Numbered from the stretch's first letter, positions 52,291 through 61,155 are shown. The stretch is DNA of 64,000 bases from Kumtagia ephedrae (GCF_003012745.1 NZ_PXYK01000005.1:218434-282433), one strand, 5' to 3'. Numbers and translations: made by a program. Notes: generated from the sequence alone by a model not told the origin.

Positions 52291-54948
52291 ATGGAAGCCC
52301 CGGATTGGTTCCAGTCTCCCGCCCAGCCGTTTCGGCCGGGCGCCTTCTGGTTCTGGCACCATATCCCAGGCAAGGCCGAGATCGCCGCCCGCCTCGCGGA
52401 GATCGCCCGGTCGGGCCTGGGCACGATCATGATCCAGGCACGGCTCGGGCTGCCGCTCGGCGACTATCTGTCGCCTGCTTTCCTCGACGCCTATCGCCTG
52501 GCCTGCGACGAGGCCGGCCGGCTGGGCCTCGCCATCGAGATTTACGACGAATACAACTGGATGTCCGGCCACGGCGGCGGACGAACGGTCGAAGGCGCCG
52601 ACCATCTCCGCGAGCGCCACCTCTTCTGGCTGACCGTGCCGGTGCGCCGGGGCAGTGCCCAGGCGACCTTTGGCGACATCCGCTCCCCCTGGCTGGAATT
52701 TCTCGGCGACGAGGGGCTGCGCTGGTGCTACGAGGGCGCCGCGCCGCTCTGGGATGAGTGGGAGATCGCCGCCGCCGCCGGCCATGGACCGGATGGCCGC
52801 TTCCGCGACCTCACCTCCCGCGCCGGCATCGTCGCGGCCGACGACGTCTCATGCGCTGTCGATATCCCGGCCGATACCGACGCCTCGGTCACCGTCTTCG
52901 TCGCTGCCCGCTGCCGCAGCTCGCGCCTCGTCAACTACCTGATGCCCGAAGCGGCGCAGCGTTTTGCCGAAAAAGTCTATCGCCCGCTACTTGCAGCGAC
53001 GAACGCCGACGCGAAGGGCTTTTTCTTCGATCATCCCTATGCCGGCTTCTATCACTGGCAGGGCATGCACGGCGACGTCGGCAACAGCCTGCTGTGGGAC
53101 AAACGCCTGCCGGCCCTGCTCGGCGGCGAACCGCTGGCGCTGCAGCTCGCCGCGCTGATCGGAGATGTCGGGCCGGCCACTGCGGCGATGCGCACGCGTT
53201 TCTTCCGCGCCTACTCCGACCGGCTGCACGAGGCGTTCTTCGGCACGCTGCGCGCCTGGTGCGACAAGCATGGCGTGGCCTTCAGCGGGCACGAACTGCT
53301 GACTCACGTCGGAACATGGGGCCTGCACGACGGCCTGACGGGCATCGACCCGCGCTCGATGCCCGGTGTCGACTATTTCGGCGTCGACCGGTACCGCTCG
53401 GCGACGTCCGTCGACGCGGCCGACTATCATCCGCAACTGGCGGCCAGGCTCGGCGATTCGGTCGCCCGCGCCAATGGCCGCGCCCGCTGCACGCTGGAGC
53501 AGTATTCGACCGGCCGGGAGGCCGGCATGGCCGGAACCGCCGGCCAATGGGGCCTGACGCTGGAGCGCCTGCGCGCCCAGACCATCCGCCACACCTTGCA
53601 GGGCGCACGCCGCGTCGTGCTGCATGCGCTCTATCTGACCGACGGCTTCGCGCCGGGCGAAAGGTCCGGCGCCAATCCACGCTTCGATTTCGCGCCCGGC
53701 TTCAATTTCGAACCCTGGTGGCAGGATGCGCCCTCGGTGCTCGACGAACTTGCGCGGCTCTCGGCCTTCCTGGAGGACGGCGAGCCCATCCGCCCGGTGG
53801 CACTCCTCTATCCGCTCGATACCATCCGCGCCGAAGGCCCCGCTTCCGATTGCGGCCGCCATTTCGGGCTTTGGGCCGAAGCCCTGACGCTGTCGGGCAT
53901 CGGCTTCGACATCGTCGACGAAAGCGGCCTCGCCGACGCCCGGATTTTTGACGGCGAGTTGCTCCTGCCGTCGGGCCGCTATGCCGCGCTGATTCTGCCG
54001 GCGGTCAGCACGCTGGCGGAGCCGCGCACGGCGACAATCATCGCGGAATTCGCGACCGCGGGCGGCCGGTTGATCGGCTCGGGCAGCCTGCCCCGGCAGA
54101 CGCGCGAGACCGGCCTCGACAAAGCACTGGCCGCAGCCTTCGCCGGCCTGCCGCTCCGCCATGTCGACGAACCCGACTACGAAACCGTCGCAAGCTTTCT
54201 CCGCGCTGCCTTTCCCGTCCCGCCGGCGCGCTTCGAGCATGGGCCGACCTTCGCCGCGGCGGCGCGCGTCGATGGCGGGATGCGGCTCGCCCTTTTCAAC
54301 GACCAGCCGGAACGGCGCATCGTACGGCTATCCCTGCCGGACGGCCCGGTCGATCTCCTGCGCTGGCATCCGGAAACCGGCGCGGTGTCGCCTTTCGCCT
54401 ATGGGCTGAGCGGCGCGGTCCGCTTCGAGGTCGCCGCGCATGCCTTGCTCTGCATCGGAACCCGGCCCGGCAGCGGGGCCGACCCACAGCCGGCGACGGC
54501 GCCGATGTCCGACCTGCCGCCTCCGGTCCCGCTGCCCGATGGCTGGACCTTCTCCGCGGGCGGGCCGTTCCAGCCGATCCGGACGGATCGAGGCTGGGAG
54601 AGGCAGGGTTTCGAGACCTTCGCCGGCACCGGCGTCTACCGCCGCGAGATCGAGCTCCCGCCGCTCGATGCCGGCGGCAACTGGAATCTCGTCTGTCCGG
54701 GCCTCGCCGGCACAGCGGAATGCCTGGTGGGCGGCGCGGTCACCGGCCGCCACGTCGCCGGCGAGGCCGCCTTCGCTCTCCCGGGCGCCGGTCGTGTCGT
54801 GGTCGAACTGCGCGTCCGCAACACCGCCGCCAACCGCTACTATCCCGGCACGTCCTATGAAAGCGGCGCGGGCCAGCCCTCCGGCCTCACCGACGCGCCG
54901 CGCCTCGAGGTCCGGACAGTCGGCGATATCCGCATTCTGACCTCTTGA
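52291..54948 (+). CDS. GH106-like glycoside hydrolase (alpha-L-rhamnosidase type)
   Basis: This protein has 885 aa with no signal peptide. The N-terminus RPGAFWFWHHIPGKAEIAARLAEIARSGLGTIMIQAR, then IYDEYNWMSGHGGG, GFFFDHPY, FSGHELLTHVGTW and VDYFGVDRYRS, resembles the TIM-barrel of GH106. A C-terminal jelly-roll (about 760-880; GVYRREIELPPLDAGGNWNLVCPGLAGTAECLVGG) would bind sugar. GH106 cleaves rhamnosides, but rhamnose specificity is not shown here. It begins 5 bp after the GH63-like gene. Confidence 0.75.
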   Translation: MEAPDWFQSPAQPFRPGAFWFWHHIPGKAEIAARLAEIARSGLGTIMIQARLGLPLGDYLSPAFLDAYRLACDEAGRLGLAIEIYDEYNWMSGHGGGRTVEGADHLRERHLFWLTVPVRRGSAQATFGDIRSPWLEFLGDEGLRWCYEGAAPLWDEWEIAAAAGHGPDGRFRDLTSRAGIVAADDVSCAVDIPADTDASVTVFVAARCRSSRLVNYLMPEAAQRFAEKVYRPLLAATNADAKGFFFDHPYAGFYHWQGMHGDVGNSLLWDKRLPALLGGEPLALQLAALIGDVGPATAAMRTRFFRAYSDRLHEAFFGTLRAWCDKHGVAFSGHELLTHVGTWGLHDGLTGIDPRSMPGVDYFGVDRYRSATSVDAADYHPQLAARLGDSVARANGRARCTLEQYSTGREAGMAGTAGQWGLTLERLRAQTIRHTLQGARRVVLHALYLTDGFAPGERSGANPRFDFAPGFNFEPWWQDAPSVLDELARLSAFLEDGEPIRPVALLYPLDTIRAEGPASDCGRHFGLWAEALTLSGIGFDIVDESGLADARIFDGELLLPSGRYAALILPAVSTLAEPRTATIIAEFATAGGRLIGSGSLPRQTRETGLDKALAAAFAGLPLRHVDEPDYETVASFLRAAFPVPPARFEHGPTFAAAARVDGGMRLALFNDQPERRIVRLSLPDGPVDLLRWHPETGAVSPFAYGLSGAVRFEVAAHALLCIGTRPGSGADPQPATAPMSDLPPPVPLPDGWTFSAGGPFQPIRTDRGWERQGFETFAGTGVYRREIELPPLDAGGNWNLVCPGLAGTAECLVGGAVTGRHVAGEAAFALPGAGRVVVELRVRNTAANRYYPGTSYESGAGQPSGLTDAPRLEVRTVGDIRILTS

Positions 54949-54960
54949 AAGGTTCCTCCC

Positions 54961-55860
54961 ATGGCCGACACGATACCGCAGACCCCTTTCGCGCTTATTT
55001 CCGGCAGTGCCCAATGGGGTCTCATGTTTCCCGACGACGTGCTGGAGCCCGGCGTCTCGGTCAGGGAGCGCGGCCTGGTGTTCGAGACGCCTTGGGGACC
55101 GAGCGAGAACTGGCAGGTCATCGAGGTCTCCGGCGAAGGCACGCCGGATGGCGAGCCGAGGCGGATTCTCAACGTCTTCGCCCATGGGTGGCCGATCGAT
55201 TCCATCGACCATGAGGCTTTTCGCAAGGTTGCCTGGATCCTGCGGGAAGCCGGCGTGAAGAAGATCTTGGCGGACTCGACCTCCGGTTCGATGAACCGGA
55301 TGCTGAAGCCCGGAGATTTCATCATCCCCTGGGACGTGCTCGACCTTTCGCAGACGCGCTACTCGCTGTCGGGCAAGATGACCGCCGCCTGCCAGTCCGT
55401 GCAGCTCTTCTGCCGGCACCTCGCGGCCCTGCTGAAAGAGACCGCCGAGGAGCTGTGGCCGCATCCGCACCGCGTCGTCGGGCAGGATCAGCAGCTCGTG
55501 TTCGCGCACAATTGGGGGCCGCGTTTCGGCAGCCGCGCCGAGGCGCATGCCTACAAGGTCCTGGGAGCCGACGCGATGAACCATTCGACCGGCGCGGAGG
55601 CCTCGCTCGCCCGCGAGATCGGTGCCTGCTACGTCGCCGCCAGCTTCATCGTGCGCTGGCAGGACGGCGTCATGGACCGGCCGCCGGAAGATTCGACCGC
55701 CCTGCATGAAAGCCTGCGCCACCCGGCCTCGCGCATCAGCCTGCGCACCATGATCCGCGCGCCGCTCAGCGAGCAATGCGGCTGTCACAAGCTGCGCACG
55801 CTGACGCGCAGGGAAGACATCCGCTTCGCCCAGAACCAGCGCGGTTTCACCTGCGGCTAG
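54961..55860 (+). CDS. MTAP/PNP-family phosphorylase-like protein
   Basis: This protein has 299 aa. Features of the purine nucleoside/methylthioadenosine phosphorylase family are ILADSTSGSMNRMLKPGDFIIPWDVLDLS, DAMNHSTGAEASLAREIGACYVAASFIV and the C-terminal CHKLRTLTRREDI. The usual phosphate-loop GGSG near the N-terminus is altered to ISGSAQWG. It may phosphorolyse a nucleoside-like glycoside. Starts 12 bp after the GH106-like gene, so the three are co-transcribed; this partnership is unusual. Confidence 0.72.
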   Translation: MADTIPQTPFALISGSAQWGLMFPDDVLEPGVSVRERGLVFETPWGPSENWQVIEVSGEGTPDGEPRRILNVFAHGWPIDSIDHEAFRKVAWILREAGVKKILADSTSGSMNRMLKPGDFIIPWDVLDLSQTRYSLSGKMTAACQSVQLFCRHLAALLKETAEELWPHPHRVVGQDQQLVFAHNWGPRFGSRAEAHAYKVLGADAMNHSTGAEASLAREIGACYVAASFIVRWQDGVMDRPPEDSTALHESLRHPASRISLRTMIRAPLSEQCGCHKLRTLTRREDIRFAQNQRGFTCG

Positions 55861-56055
55861 AGCATGATCCCGAAAAGTTGCAGACTTTTTGGACAAAGAT
55901 CATGCGACGAAACAAACAGATAGAGTGGAATTCCGGTCCATCTTGACCGGATTCCGCTCTAGAGCGGTTCCAGCAAAAGTGCGCAGCGTTCGGAATTGCA
56001 AAAAACAAAGAGATAGAGAGCAGTTCCGTTGATCCGAAGAAAAACGGAAATGCTC
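55861..56055. repeat. Cluster of rhizobial intergenic palindromes
   Basis: Three inverted elements stand head to tail. The first is GCATGATC...GATCATGC (55862-55905), the second TAGAG...CTCTA with GGAAT.CCGGT inside (55921-55961), and the third runs from GAGCGGTTCC (55962) to GGAAATGCTC (56055). Similar AGCATGATCC and GAGCGGTTCC units occur widely between genes of Mesorhizobium-type genomes. They fill the gap between convergent genes. Confidence 0.75.
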
Positions 56056-56057
56056 GC

Positions 56058-56585
56058 TCAGGCCGTCAGGGCGGCACGGCTGTCCCCGAGTTCGGCGGCC
56101 GCGTCGGCGACGCGCTCCTTCACCAGCCTGTCGACGAGCTTGCCGTCGGAAAAATCCGCATCGCAGGCATAGACGGCGGTAGGCATCACCTGCGCGCGGA
56201 AGAAGCCGAACAGCGGCCGCATCTGGTGCTCGACGACCAGCGCATGGCGGGGGCCGCCGCCCGTCGCCGCGACGATCACCGGTTTGCCGTAGAGCGCATC
56301 GGGCCGGACGAGGTCGAAGACGTGCTTGAAGAGCCCGGTGTAGGAGCCCTTGTGGACCGGGCTTGCGACGACGAGTGCATCCGCCCGCTCTATTACCGCG
56401 AGGATGTCCGCCGCCTCGCCGGTTAGTTCGCCTGCCTGCAAGGCGCCGCCGAACATGCGTGCCGTCTCGGAGAGATCGTGCAGGCTGGCGGGTCCGAAAC
56501 GGTCGCCCAGCCTTTCGACGATCTCCGCGACCAGCGCCCGCGTCTTCGACGGCCGCTGGAGATTGGCGGAAAATCCGATCAGCAT
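56058..56585 (-). CDS. NADPH-dependent FMN reductase (MsuE/SsuE type)
   Basis: This flavodoxin-fold reductase has 175 aa: GFSANLQRPSKTRALVAEIVERL, VVASPVHKGSYTGLFKHVFDLV and VIVAATGGGPRHALVVEHQMRPLFGFF. It supplies reduced FMN to a partner monooxygenase. Its ATG overlaps the stop of the upstream monooxygenase (GCATGCTGA), so translation is coupled. Confidence 0.9.
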   Translation of the reverse strand: MLIGFSANLQRPSKTRALVAEIVERLGDRFGPASLHDLSETARMFGGALQAGELTGEAADILAVIERADALVVASPVHKGSYTGLFKHVFDLVRPDALYGKPVIVAATGGGPRHALVVEHQMRPLFGFFRAQVMPTAVYACDADFSDGKLVDRLVKERVADAAAELGDSRAALTA

Positions 56586-57895
56586 GCGGCGTTCCCCTCG
56601 CGCAGATGCTCGCGCAGCGTCTTGCCCTGATAGGCCTTGCGGAACAGGCCCCGCCGCTGCAGTTCCGGCACCACGGCGCGCGCAAAACTCTCGTGGCTGG
56701 TGGGGAAAGTCGCCGGCGCCAGCACGAAACCATCGCAGGCCTGCGCCAGGAACAGCTCTTCCAGCTGGTCGGCGATCGTCGCCGGCGAGCCGACCAGTTG
56801 GTTGGGAAGCGCCTTCCGCGCCGCTTGCGAAATCGACAGGGCGCCGTCCCTGCGCACCTGCTCGAGCAGATCGACCGAGCCCTGCATGCCCTGGCTGCCG
56901 GCCAGGTCCGACAGCGACTGGCCGTCCTCATAGCGGCTCATATCGACACCCACGGAACTGGAGGTGGTTGCCAGCCGCAGCTCTTCGTCGGCCAGATCGT
57001 TGAGATAGGCGGCCTTCTCGGCGGCGATCGCATCCGTTTCGCCGACGATGCAGCTCGTCTGCACCAGGATCGCGCAGTCTTCCGGCCGGCGGCCATGCGC
57101 GTCGAGCCGCCCTTTGATGTCCTGGTAGAAGGCCTGCATCTCGGCCTTGCCCTTCTGCGCCGCGAAAATGACCTCCGCCCAGCGGGCCGCGAACCGCCGG
57201 CCGCGCTCGGAGGAGCCTGCCTGCATCAGCACCGGATGCTTCTGCGCGCTTTGCGGGATGGAGAGCGGACCGCGCGTCTTCACGAAGCGGCCGGCATGGT
57301 CGCTGTAGTGAACCTTGGACGGATCGGCGAAGACGCCCGTCGTCTTGTCGAGAACGAATGCATCGGCATCCCAGCTTCGCCAAAGCTTCAGGCAGGCTTC
57401 GACGACCTCGTCGGCCTGGTCGTAGCGGGCGTCCTTGTCGGGCAGCATCTCGAGCCCGAAATTCCTGGCCTCCAGATCCGTCGCCGACGTAACGATGTTC
57501 CAGGCGACGCGTCCCCTGGAGAATACGTCGAGCGAAAGCAGCGACCGCGCCAGGTGATAGGGGTGGAAAAGTGTGGTCGACAGCGTCGCGCCGAGCCCCA
57601 GACGGCTGGTGGCGCGCGCCATGACCGGCAGGACGGTCAGCGGATCGAGGAAGGAAATCTGTCCGCCGCGCTCGACATAGGTGTCGAAGCCGCCCTTGTG
57701 GATGTCGTAGAGCCCGAACAGGTCGGCGAAGAAGCAGCCGTCGAAGCAGGCATCCTCCAGCACCCGCGCGACATGTTCGTAGCGCGCCGGCTCGAAGATG
57801 TCGGCGAGCGTCGCCTCCGGATGCCGCCATCCGCCGGCATGCAGCGCCGTCGGGCCGGTCTTGAGGTAGGCGACGAGGTGCATCTGGCGTTGCAT
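56579..57895 (-). CDS. LLM-class FMNH2-dependent monooxygenase (NtaA/SnaA/DszA group)
   Basis: This bacterial-luciferase-fold oxygenase has 438 aa: MHLVAYLKTGPTALHAGGWRHPEA, FFADLFGLYD, TLFHPYHLARSLLSLDVFSRGRVAWNIVTSAT, DQADEVVEACLKLWRSWD, PVLMQAGSSERGRRFAARWAEVIF. Relatives oxidise nitrilotriacetate, EDTA, dibenzothiophene sulfone or alkylated sulfur compounds. The start is taken at ATG 57895 by family comparison; ATG 57937 and 57964 are also in frame. Paired with the FMN reductase. Confidence 0.88.
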   Translation of the reverse strand: MQRQMHLVAYLKTGPTALHAGGWRHPEATLADIFEPARYEHVARVLEDACFDGCFFADLFGLYDIHKGGFDTYVERGGQISFLDPLTVLPVMARATSRLGLGATLSTTLFHPYHLARSLLSLDVFSRGRVAWNIVTSATDLEARNFGLEMLPDKDARYDQADEVVEACLKLWRSWDADAFVLDKTTGVFADPSKVHYSDHAGRFVKTRGPLSIPQSAQKHPVLMQAGSSERGRRFAARWAEVIFAAQKGKAEMQAFYQDIKGRLDAHGRRPEDCAILVQTSCIVGETDAIAAEKAAYLNDLADEELRLATTSSSVGVDMSRYEDGQSLSDLAGSQGMQGSVDLLEQVRRDGALSISQAARKALPNQLVGSPATIADQLEELFLAQACDGFVLAPATFPTSHESFARAVVPELQRRGLFRKAYQGKTLREHLREGNAAC

Positions 57896-57973
57896 GGGAA
57901 TGCCATTCCATCGGTTGTGGAGGACGTCGACCGGCATCCTGCCTTTCCGATGCGGGAAGGGCATCCTTCAATC

Positions 57974-58014
57974 CATAGGAAGGGTGCGCTATTGTTTTCC
58001 TATGAAACATAGGA
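57974..58014. promoter_or_regulatory. Triplicate CATAGGA operator between monooxygenase and regulator
   Basis: TCCTATG-AAA-CATAGGA (57998-58014) is a perfect 7-3-7 inverted repeat, and a third CATAGGA lies at 57974-57980. The block overlaps the regulator's own ribosome site (AGGAG), so it could silence the regulator as well. Confidence 0.55.
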
Positions 58015-58023
58015 GAGCGCGGC

Positions 58024-58779
58024 ATGCAGCCGGAAGCCGTCGATCGTCTCGCAAGAGAGCTGGCCGCGTGCACCGGCAGCGAAGCAAGGATTCGCGTGGG
58101 GCTGGCGGGCGTGACGCGGATTTGCCCGCAATGGCGGAATACCGGTCTGCTGGAGGTCGACGGTTCCACGGGAACGGTCACGCTGCTGGCCCGGCATGGC
58201 CCGGTCAGCCCGCTGTTCGAGAGCCTGCGAACCAAGTGGCCGCTCGGCCTCAGCCCGGCGCGGGAATTCCTCAAAGGCGGCGCTCCGCGGTTCATTCCGG
58301 ACATGCGGGAAAGCACCGCTTTCCCGCTCTACCGCCTCGATGCGGACATCCAGGACTACCGGTCCGTGGCGATGCTGCTCTTGCGCACGCAAGGCAACAA
58401 GGGTTTCGTCGTCAGCTGCCATTCCAGCCGGGTGCTTTCCCGGGAGGAGGCCGCCTTGCCTTGGCTCCAGCTTGCCATATCCATCCTGGCTCTGGCGCTG
58501 GGCGACATCGACGCCACGCGTCATTCCGAGCCGCCCGGCGCCGAGGTCCACCCCGCCGTTCTGAAGCTGGCGGGCGAGAAGCGTGCCGACATGCTTGAGA
58601 CCGCCCGGGCATTTGCCCTCCACGACGGAAGGTTCCAGCGAACAGCGGATGCGCTCGGCATTCATGTTTCGACGCTGCGCTACCGACTGAACCGATTGCG
58701 CGAACGGCTGGACATCGACCTGCTCGACCGCGACATACGCCACGCTCTCCTGAGAAGTGCCGAAGACGGTTCATTCTGA
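58024..58779 (+). CDS. PucR-type HTH transcription regulator
   Basis: This protein has 251 aa. An N-terminal GAF-like sensor (about 1-165) is followed by the PucR C-terminal helix-turn-helix (ARAFALHDGRFQRTADALGIHVSTLRYRLNRLRERLDIDLLD). Such regulators often control the divergent catabolic gene, here the FMNH2-dependent monooxygenase. ATG 58024 follows AGGAGAGCGCGGC. Confidence 0.85.
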   Translation: MQPEAVDRLARELAACTGSEARIRVGLAGVTRICPQWRNTGLLEVDGSTGTVTLLARHGPVSPLFESLRTKWPLGLSPAREFLKGGAPRFIPDMRESTAFPLYRLDADIQDYRSVAMLLLRTQGNKGFVVSCHSSRVLSREEAALPWLQLAISILALALGDIDATRHSEPPGAEVHPAVLKLAGEKRADMLETARAFALHDGRFQRTADALGIHVSTLRYRLNRLRERLDIDLLDRDIRHALLRSAEDGSF

Positions 58780-58954
58780 ACAGAGCCGGGCACCGGATCC
58801 GCGGCGCTCCTGCGCAGCTAAAACGTATGCCTGCTGAGACCGTCTCCCCCCGAGGGTGCTTCCACCCCTTCTCGGAAAATCACGCTGACCCCGCAGGGAT
58901 GGACGGCTTGAGATCGAGCTGGTTGCGAGATCGCCGGCATCCTGGCGCTGACAA

Positions 58955-58996
58955 AATTGCAAAGGCCCCGGTGCTTCCACCGGGGCCTTTGCAATT
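58955..58996 (-). terminator. Strong terminator next to the tRNA fragment
   Basis: A perfect 19-bp inverted repeat with a 4-nt loop: 58955-58973 begins AATTGCAAAGG and 58978-58996 is its complement. On the minus strand it starts 1 nt after the CCA of the tRNA-Met(i) fragment, and TTTGCAATTTTG ends it. This is the layout of a tRNA terminator. Confidence 0.75.
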
Positions 58997-58997
58997 C

Positions 58998-59010
58998 TGG
59001 TTGCGGGGGC
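58998..59010 (-). other. 3' fragment of initiator tRNA-Met: attachment-site scar
   Basis: On the minus strand GCCCCCGCAACCA equals the 3' end of bacterial tRNA-fMet, including CCA, but nothing resembling the rest of a tRNA precedes it. With the terminator beside it, this is what remains at the far end of an integrated element that has used the tRNA gene as attB. The intact tRNA would be at the other end of the island, to the right of the window. Confidence 0.55.
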
Positions 59011-59112
59011 TGGCTACCAGCGTTGTCTGCCTCGGCTCAGCTGCAAGCTGTTTCCTCTTGTGCCGGCAAAGCGCACAGTCTTGGAGCATGACCCGCACTA
59101 ATTGAAGGAGAT

Positions 59113-59421
59113 TCAGAAATCAGGGCGACGCTGATTCAGGCTGTCTGCCGGATCAACACGGCCGGCCATGCCGAAGCTTTTCGGTGGAAAGCGTGCCAGG
59201 CGGAGAGCTACCGGCGGTTTCCAGCGGCACGCGTAACGCCCACTGACCGAAACTGAAGTTGGAGCGGAAGGATCGGGGGCGTACTGATAGAAATTTTTCT
59301 CGCCAACGGGCTTTGGCTTCTTCCAGCCATATTCACACTCGTCACACTCCTGATTCACCCCCGCTCGCTCGGCTGATCTAAACAAACCTGTGATTTTCGT
59401 GGTTCCGTTCCCATTGGTCAC
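59113..59421 (-). CDS. Possible small hypothetical protein (102 aa)
   Basis: A GTG-started frame has AGGAAA eight bases upstream. The product contains two cysteines in QECDECEYGWKKPKP and is basic and Pro-rich toward the C-terminus. Codon choice is not like the core genes (many A/T third positions), so it is either foreign or not coding. It lies in the otherwise empty 59011-59488 stretch at the island edge. No family recognised. Confidence 0.25.
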   Translation of the reverse strand: MTNGNGTTKITGLFRSAERAGVNQECDECEYGWKKPKPVGEKNFYQYAPDPSAPTSVSVSGRYACRWKPPVALRLARFPPKSFGMAGRVDPADSLNQRRPDF

Positions 59422-59488
59422 TGAACGCTTTCCTGTTTTTTGCTAATGAGAGAGCGTCTTATCTGCTGCTACGCGCCGGACTGACGGC

Positions 59489-60550
59489 ATGCATCAATTC
59501 TCCCTGCGCAACGATTTGGCTGATTTCGGCGAGTGGTGGCTGGCGGAACTCGTCGCCATGACGCCGGCTGCGGTCAGGAAAAAGCAAACTGCAGATTGCA
59601 CCCTCGTTGTGGGAAGGGACTCTGTTCATAGCTGGCACGCTGCAGGCGCTTCAGGCGACGTGACCGAACCGCGGGAATTGTTCGAGCCCCAGGATTTGCG
59701 GGTGGAACTTGAAGGACTCGTGCGTTCCGCTCATGAAAAGAAGCGCCCTATCGTCGACCTTGTGCTGGGCTCGGGACGTTTTCTGGAGCGGCAAGTTGCT
59801 CCCTTCCGCCTACCCAGCCGCCGCGCTAGCGCTATGGCCGCGCTCGACCTCCAGTCCTCCACCCCACTCGATCCAGCCACCGTGATCATGCTGTTTGCCA
59901 CCGGCGATGCTGATCGCAGTGATCACCGCTATTTCGTCGTCAAGCGGGAGACGCTAAAGCCGCTTCTCGCCGCGATCGAGCAGGCCGGGGCACGCCTCGG
60001 CACCATGCGGGCGGAGAGCGAGGGTGGCCCAGTTGAGCTATATGTCGAAGAACTTGGCGCGCTCGTTCGGCCGGCCTGGCGTGACAGGTTGCAGCGCGGC
60101 TTTTTCCGAGTCGTGGTCGCCGCCTCGGCCGTGCTCGCTATCGCAACCCTCGGTCATGCCCAATGGCATTACAGGGAAGGGATAAGACAGCTCGATACGG
60201 AGATCGAGGCGCTCGGAGTCGAGGTAAAGACCGTGCGCGCGCTGTCGGACGAACGCAATCGGCGCGTCGAGCAAATTGAGAGCGTGCGCGTGCAGCGCGC
60301 CCAGGCGATCCCGCTCGCTAAAATCCTGGAAGAACTGACACGGCTCGTGCCCGACGACAGTTGGATCATCGATCTTTCTATCGAGGACGACAAGGTGACG
60401 TTTTCAGGGTTTTCGTCTTCCGCCGCCGGGCTGATTGCGACGCTCGACGCCTCGCCGCTGTTCAGCGGACCGACCTTCACCGCTCCGGTCGTCAAAGCGC
60501 CTGGCGCCGACGGCGAGCGCTTCACCCTCGTCATGAAGCTGGAGCGGTGA
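59489..60550 (+). CDS. gspL: Type II secretion inner-membrane protein GspL-like
   Basis: This protein has 353 aa. The cytoplasmic actin-like portion (about 1-200; VERQVAPFRLPSRRASAMAALDLQSSTPLDP) leads to one membrane helix (about 208-226, VVVAASAVLAIATLGHAQW) and a periplasmic coiled coil plus PilN-like domain (LAKILEELTRLVPDDSWIIDLSIEDDKVTFSGFS). GspL links the ATPase GspE to the periplasmic pseudopilus machinery. The ATG has a poor ribosome site. First visible gene of the gsp set. Confidence 0.83.
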   Translation: MHQFSLRNDLADFGEWWLAELVAMTPAAVRKKQTADCTLVVGRDSVHSWHAAGASGDVTEPRELFEPQDLRVELEGLVRSAHEKKRPIVDLVLGSGRFLERQVAPFRLPSRRASAMAALDLQSSTPLDPATVIMLFATGDADRSDHRYFVVKRETLKPLLAAIEQAGARLGTMRAESEGGPVELYVEELGALVRPAWRDRLQRGFFRVVVAASAVLAIATLGHAQWHYREGIRQLDTEIEALGVEVKTVRALSDERNRRVEQIESVRVQRAQAIPLAKILEELTRLVPDDSWIIDLSIEDDKVTFSGFSSSAAGLIATLDASPLFSGPTFTAPVVKAPGADGERFTLVMKLER

Positions 60551-61155
60551 TGGGGGATCCAGTCACCCGCATCGTCAACGCTTCACGCCGCGCGCGGCGG
60601 GCGATCGCCCTTGCCGTGCTCGTGATGGTGCTTGTGGCGAGCGGTTTCGCTGTCCAACTGGCGCTGTCCTCCGTGCTGGACGTCAACGCGGAGGTTCGTG
60701 AGAAACGGGAGGCGATCGGCCGCCTGCAGGCGATCGCCGGCCTGAAGGCCGGGTTGATGCGGGAAAGGGAGATGGCCTCACCATCGGCTGGTGCCGAATT
60801 TCTCGAAGGCGAGACCGAGGCCGTCATCCGCGGCAACATGCAGAAGCATTTGAGCGAAGTGATCACCGCGCAGAACGCCAATGTACTGTCGATCAGCAAC
60901 GTCCCCGACCTGACGGTCAATGGCGTGCGTTACGTCGGTGTCGGCGCCGACATATCCGGCACTGTGGAGGCGGTCTACAACGCGGTGCTATCGGTCGAGA
61001 CGTCGAAGCCAATGATCGTGCGCAGCGCCAATCTGTGGCTGAGCGGATCGATCGGCCCCAACGTAAGGCAGGCACCGGAAATATCGGCGCAGTTGCGTGT
61101 CTACGGCGCCCTGCGTTCCGATCTCGGCGTGCCGCAAGCCGGAACCGTGCAATGA
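60550..61155 (+). CDS. gspM: Type II secretion protein GspM-like
   Basis: This protein has 201 aa. A short cytoplasmic start, one membrane helix (about 20-42, AIALAVLVMVLVASGFAVQLAL) and a periplasmic coiled coil and ferredoxin-like domain (HLSEVITAQNANVLSISNVPDLTVNGVRYVGVGADISG) match GspM/PilO-type proteins that pair with GspL. Overlaps gspL (TGATG) and the next gene (ATGA). Confidence 0.82.
   Translation: MGDPVTRIVNASRRARRAIALAVLVMVLVASGFAVQLALSSVLDVNAEVREKREAIGRLQAIAGLKAGLMREREMASPSAGAEFLEGETEAVIRGNMQKHLSEVITAQNANVLSISNVPDLTVNGVRYVGVGADISGTVEAVYNAVLSVETSKPMIVRSANLWLSGSIGPNVRQAPEISAQLRVYGALRSDLGVPQAGTVQ

Noticed and set aside
59011..59488. Search for an integrase or excisionase next to the tRNA fragment
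   Set aside because: No recombinase motif is visible; only a weak 102-codon frame is present. If an integrase exists it should be beyond the window.
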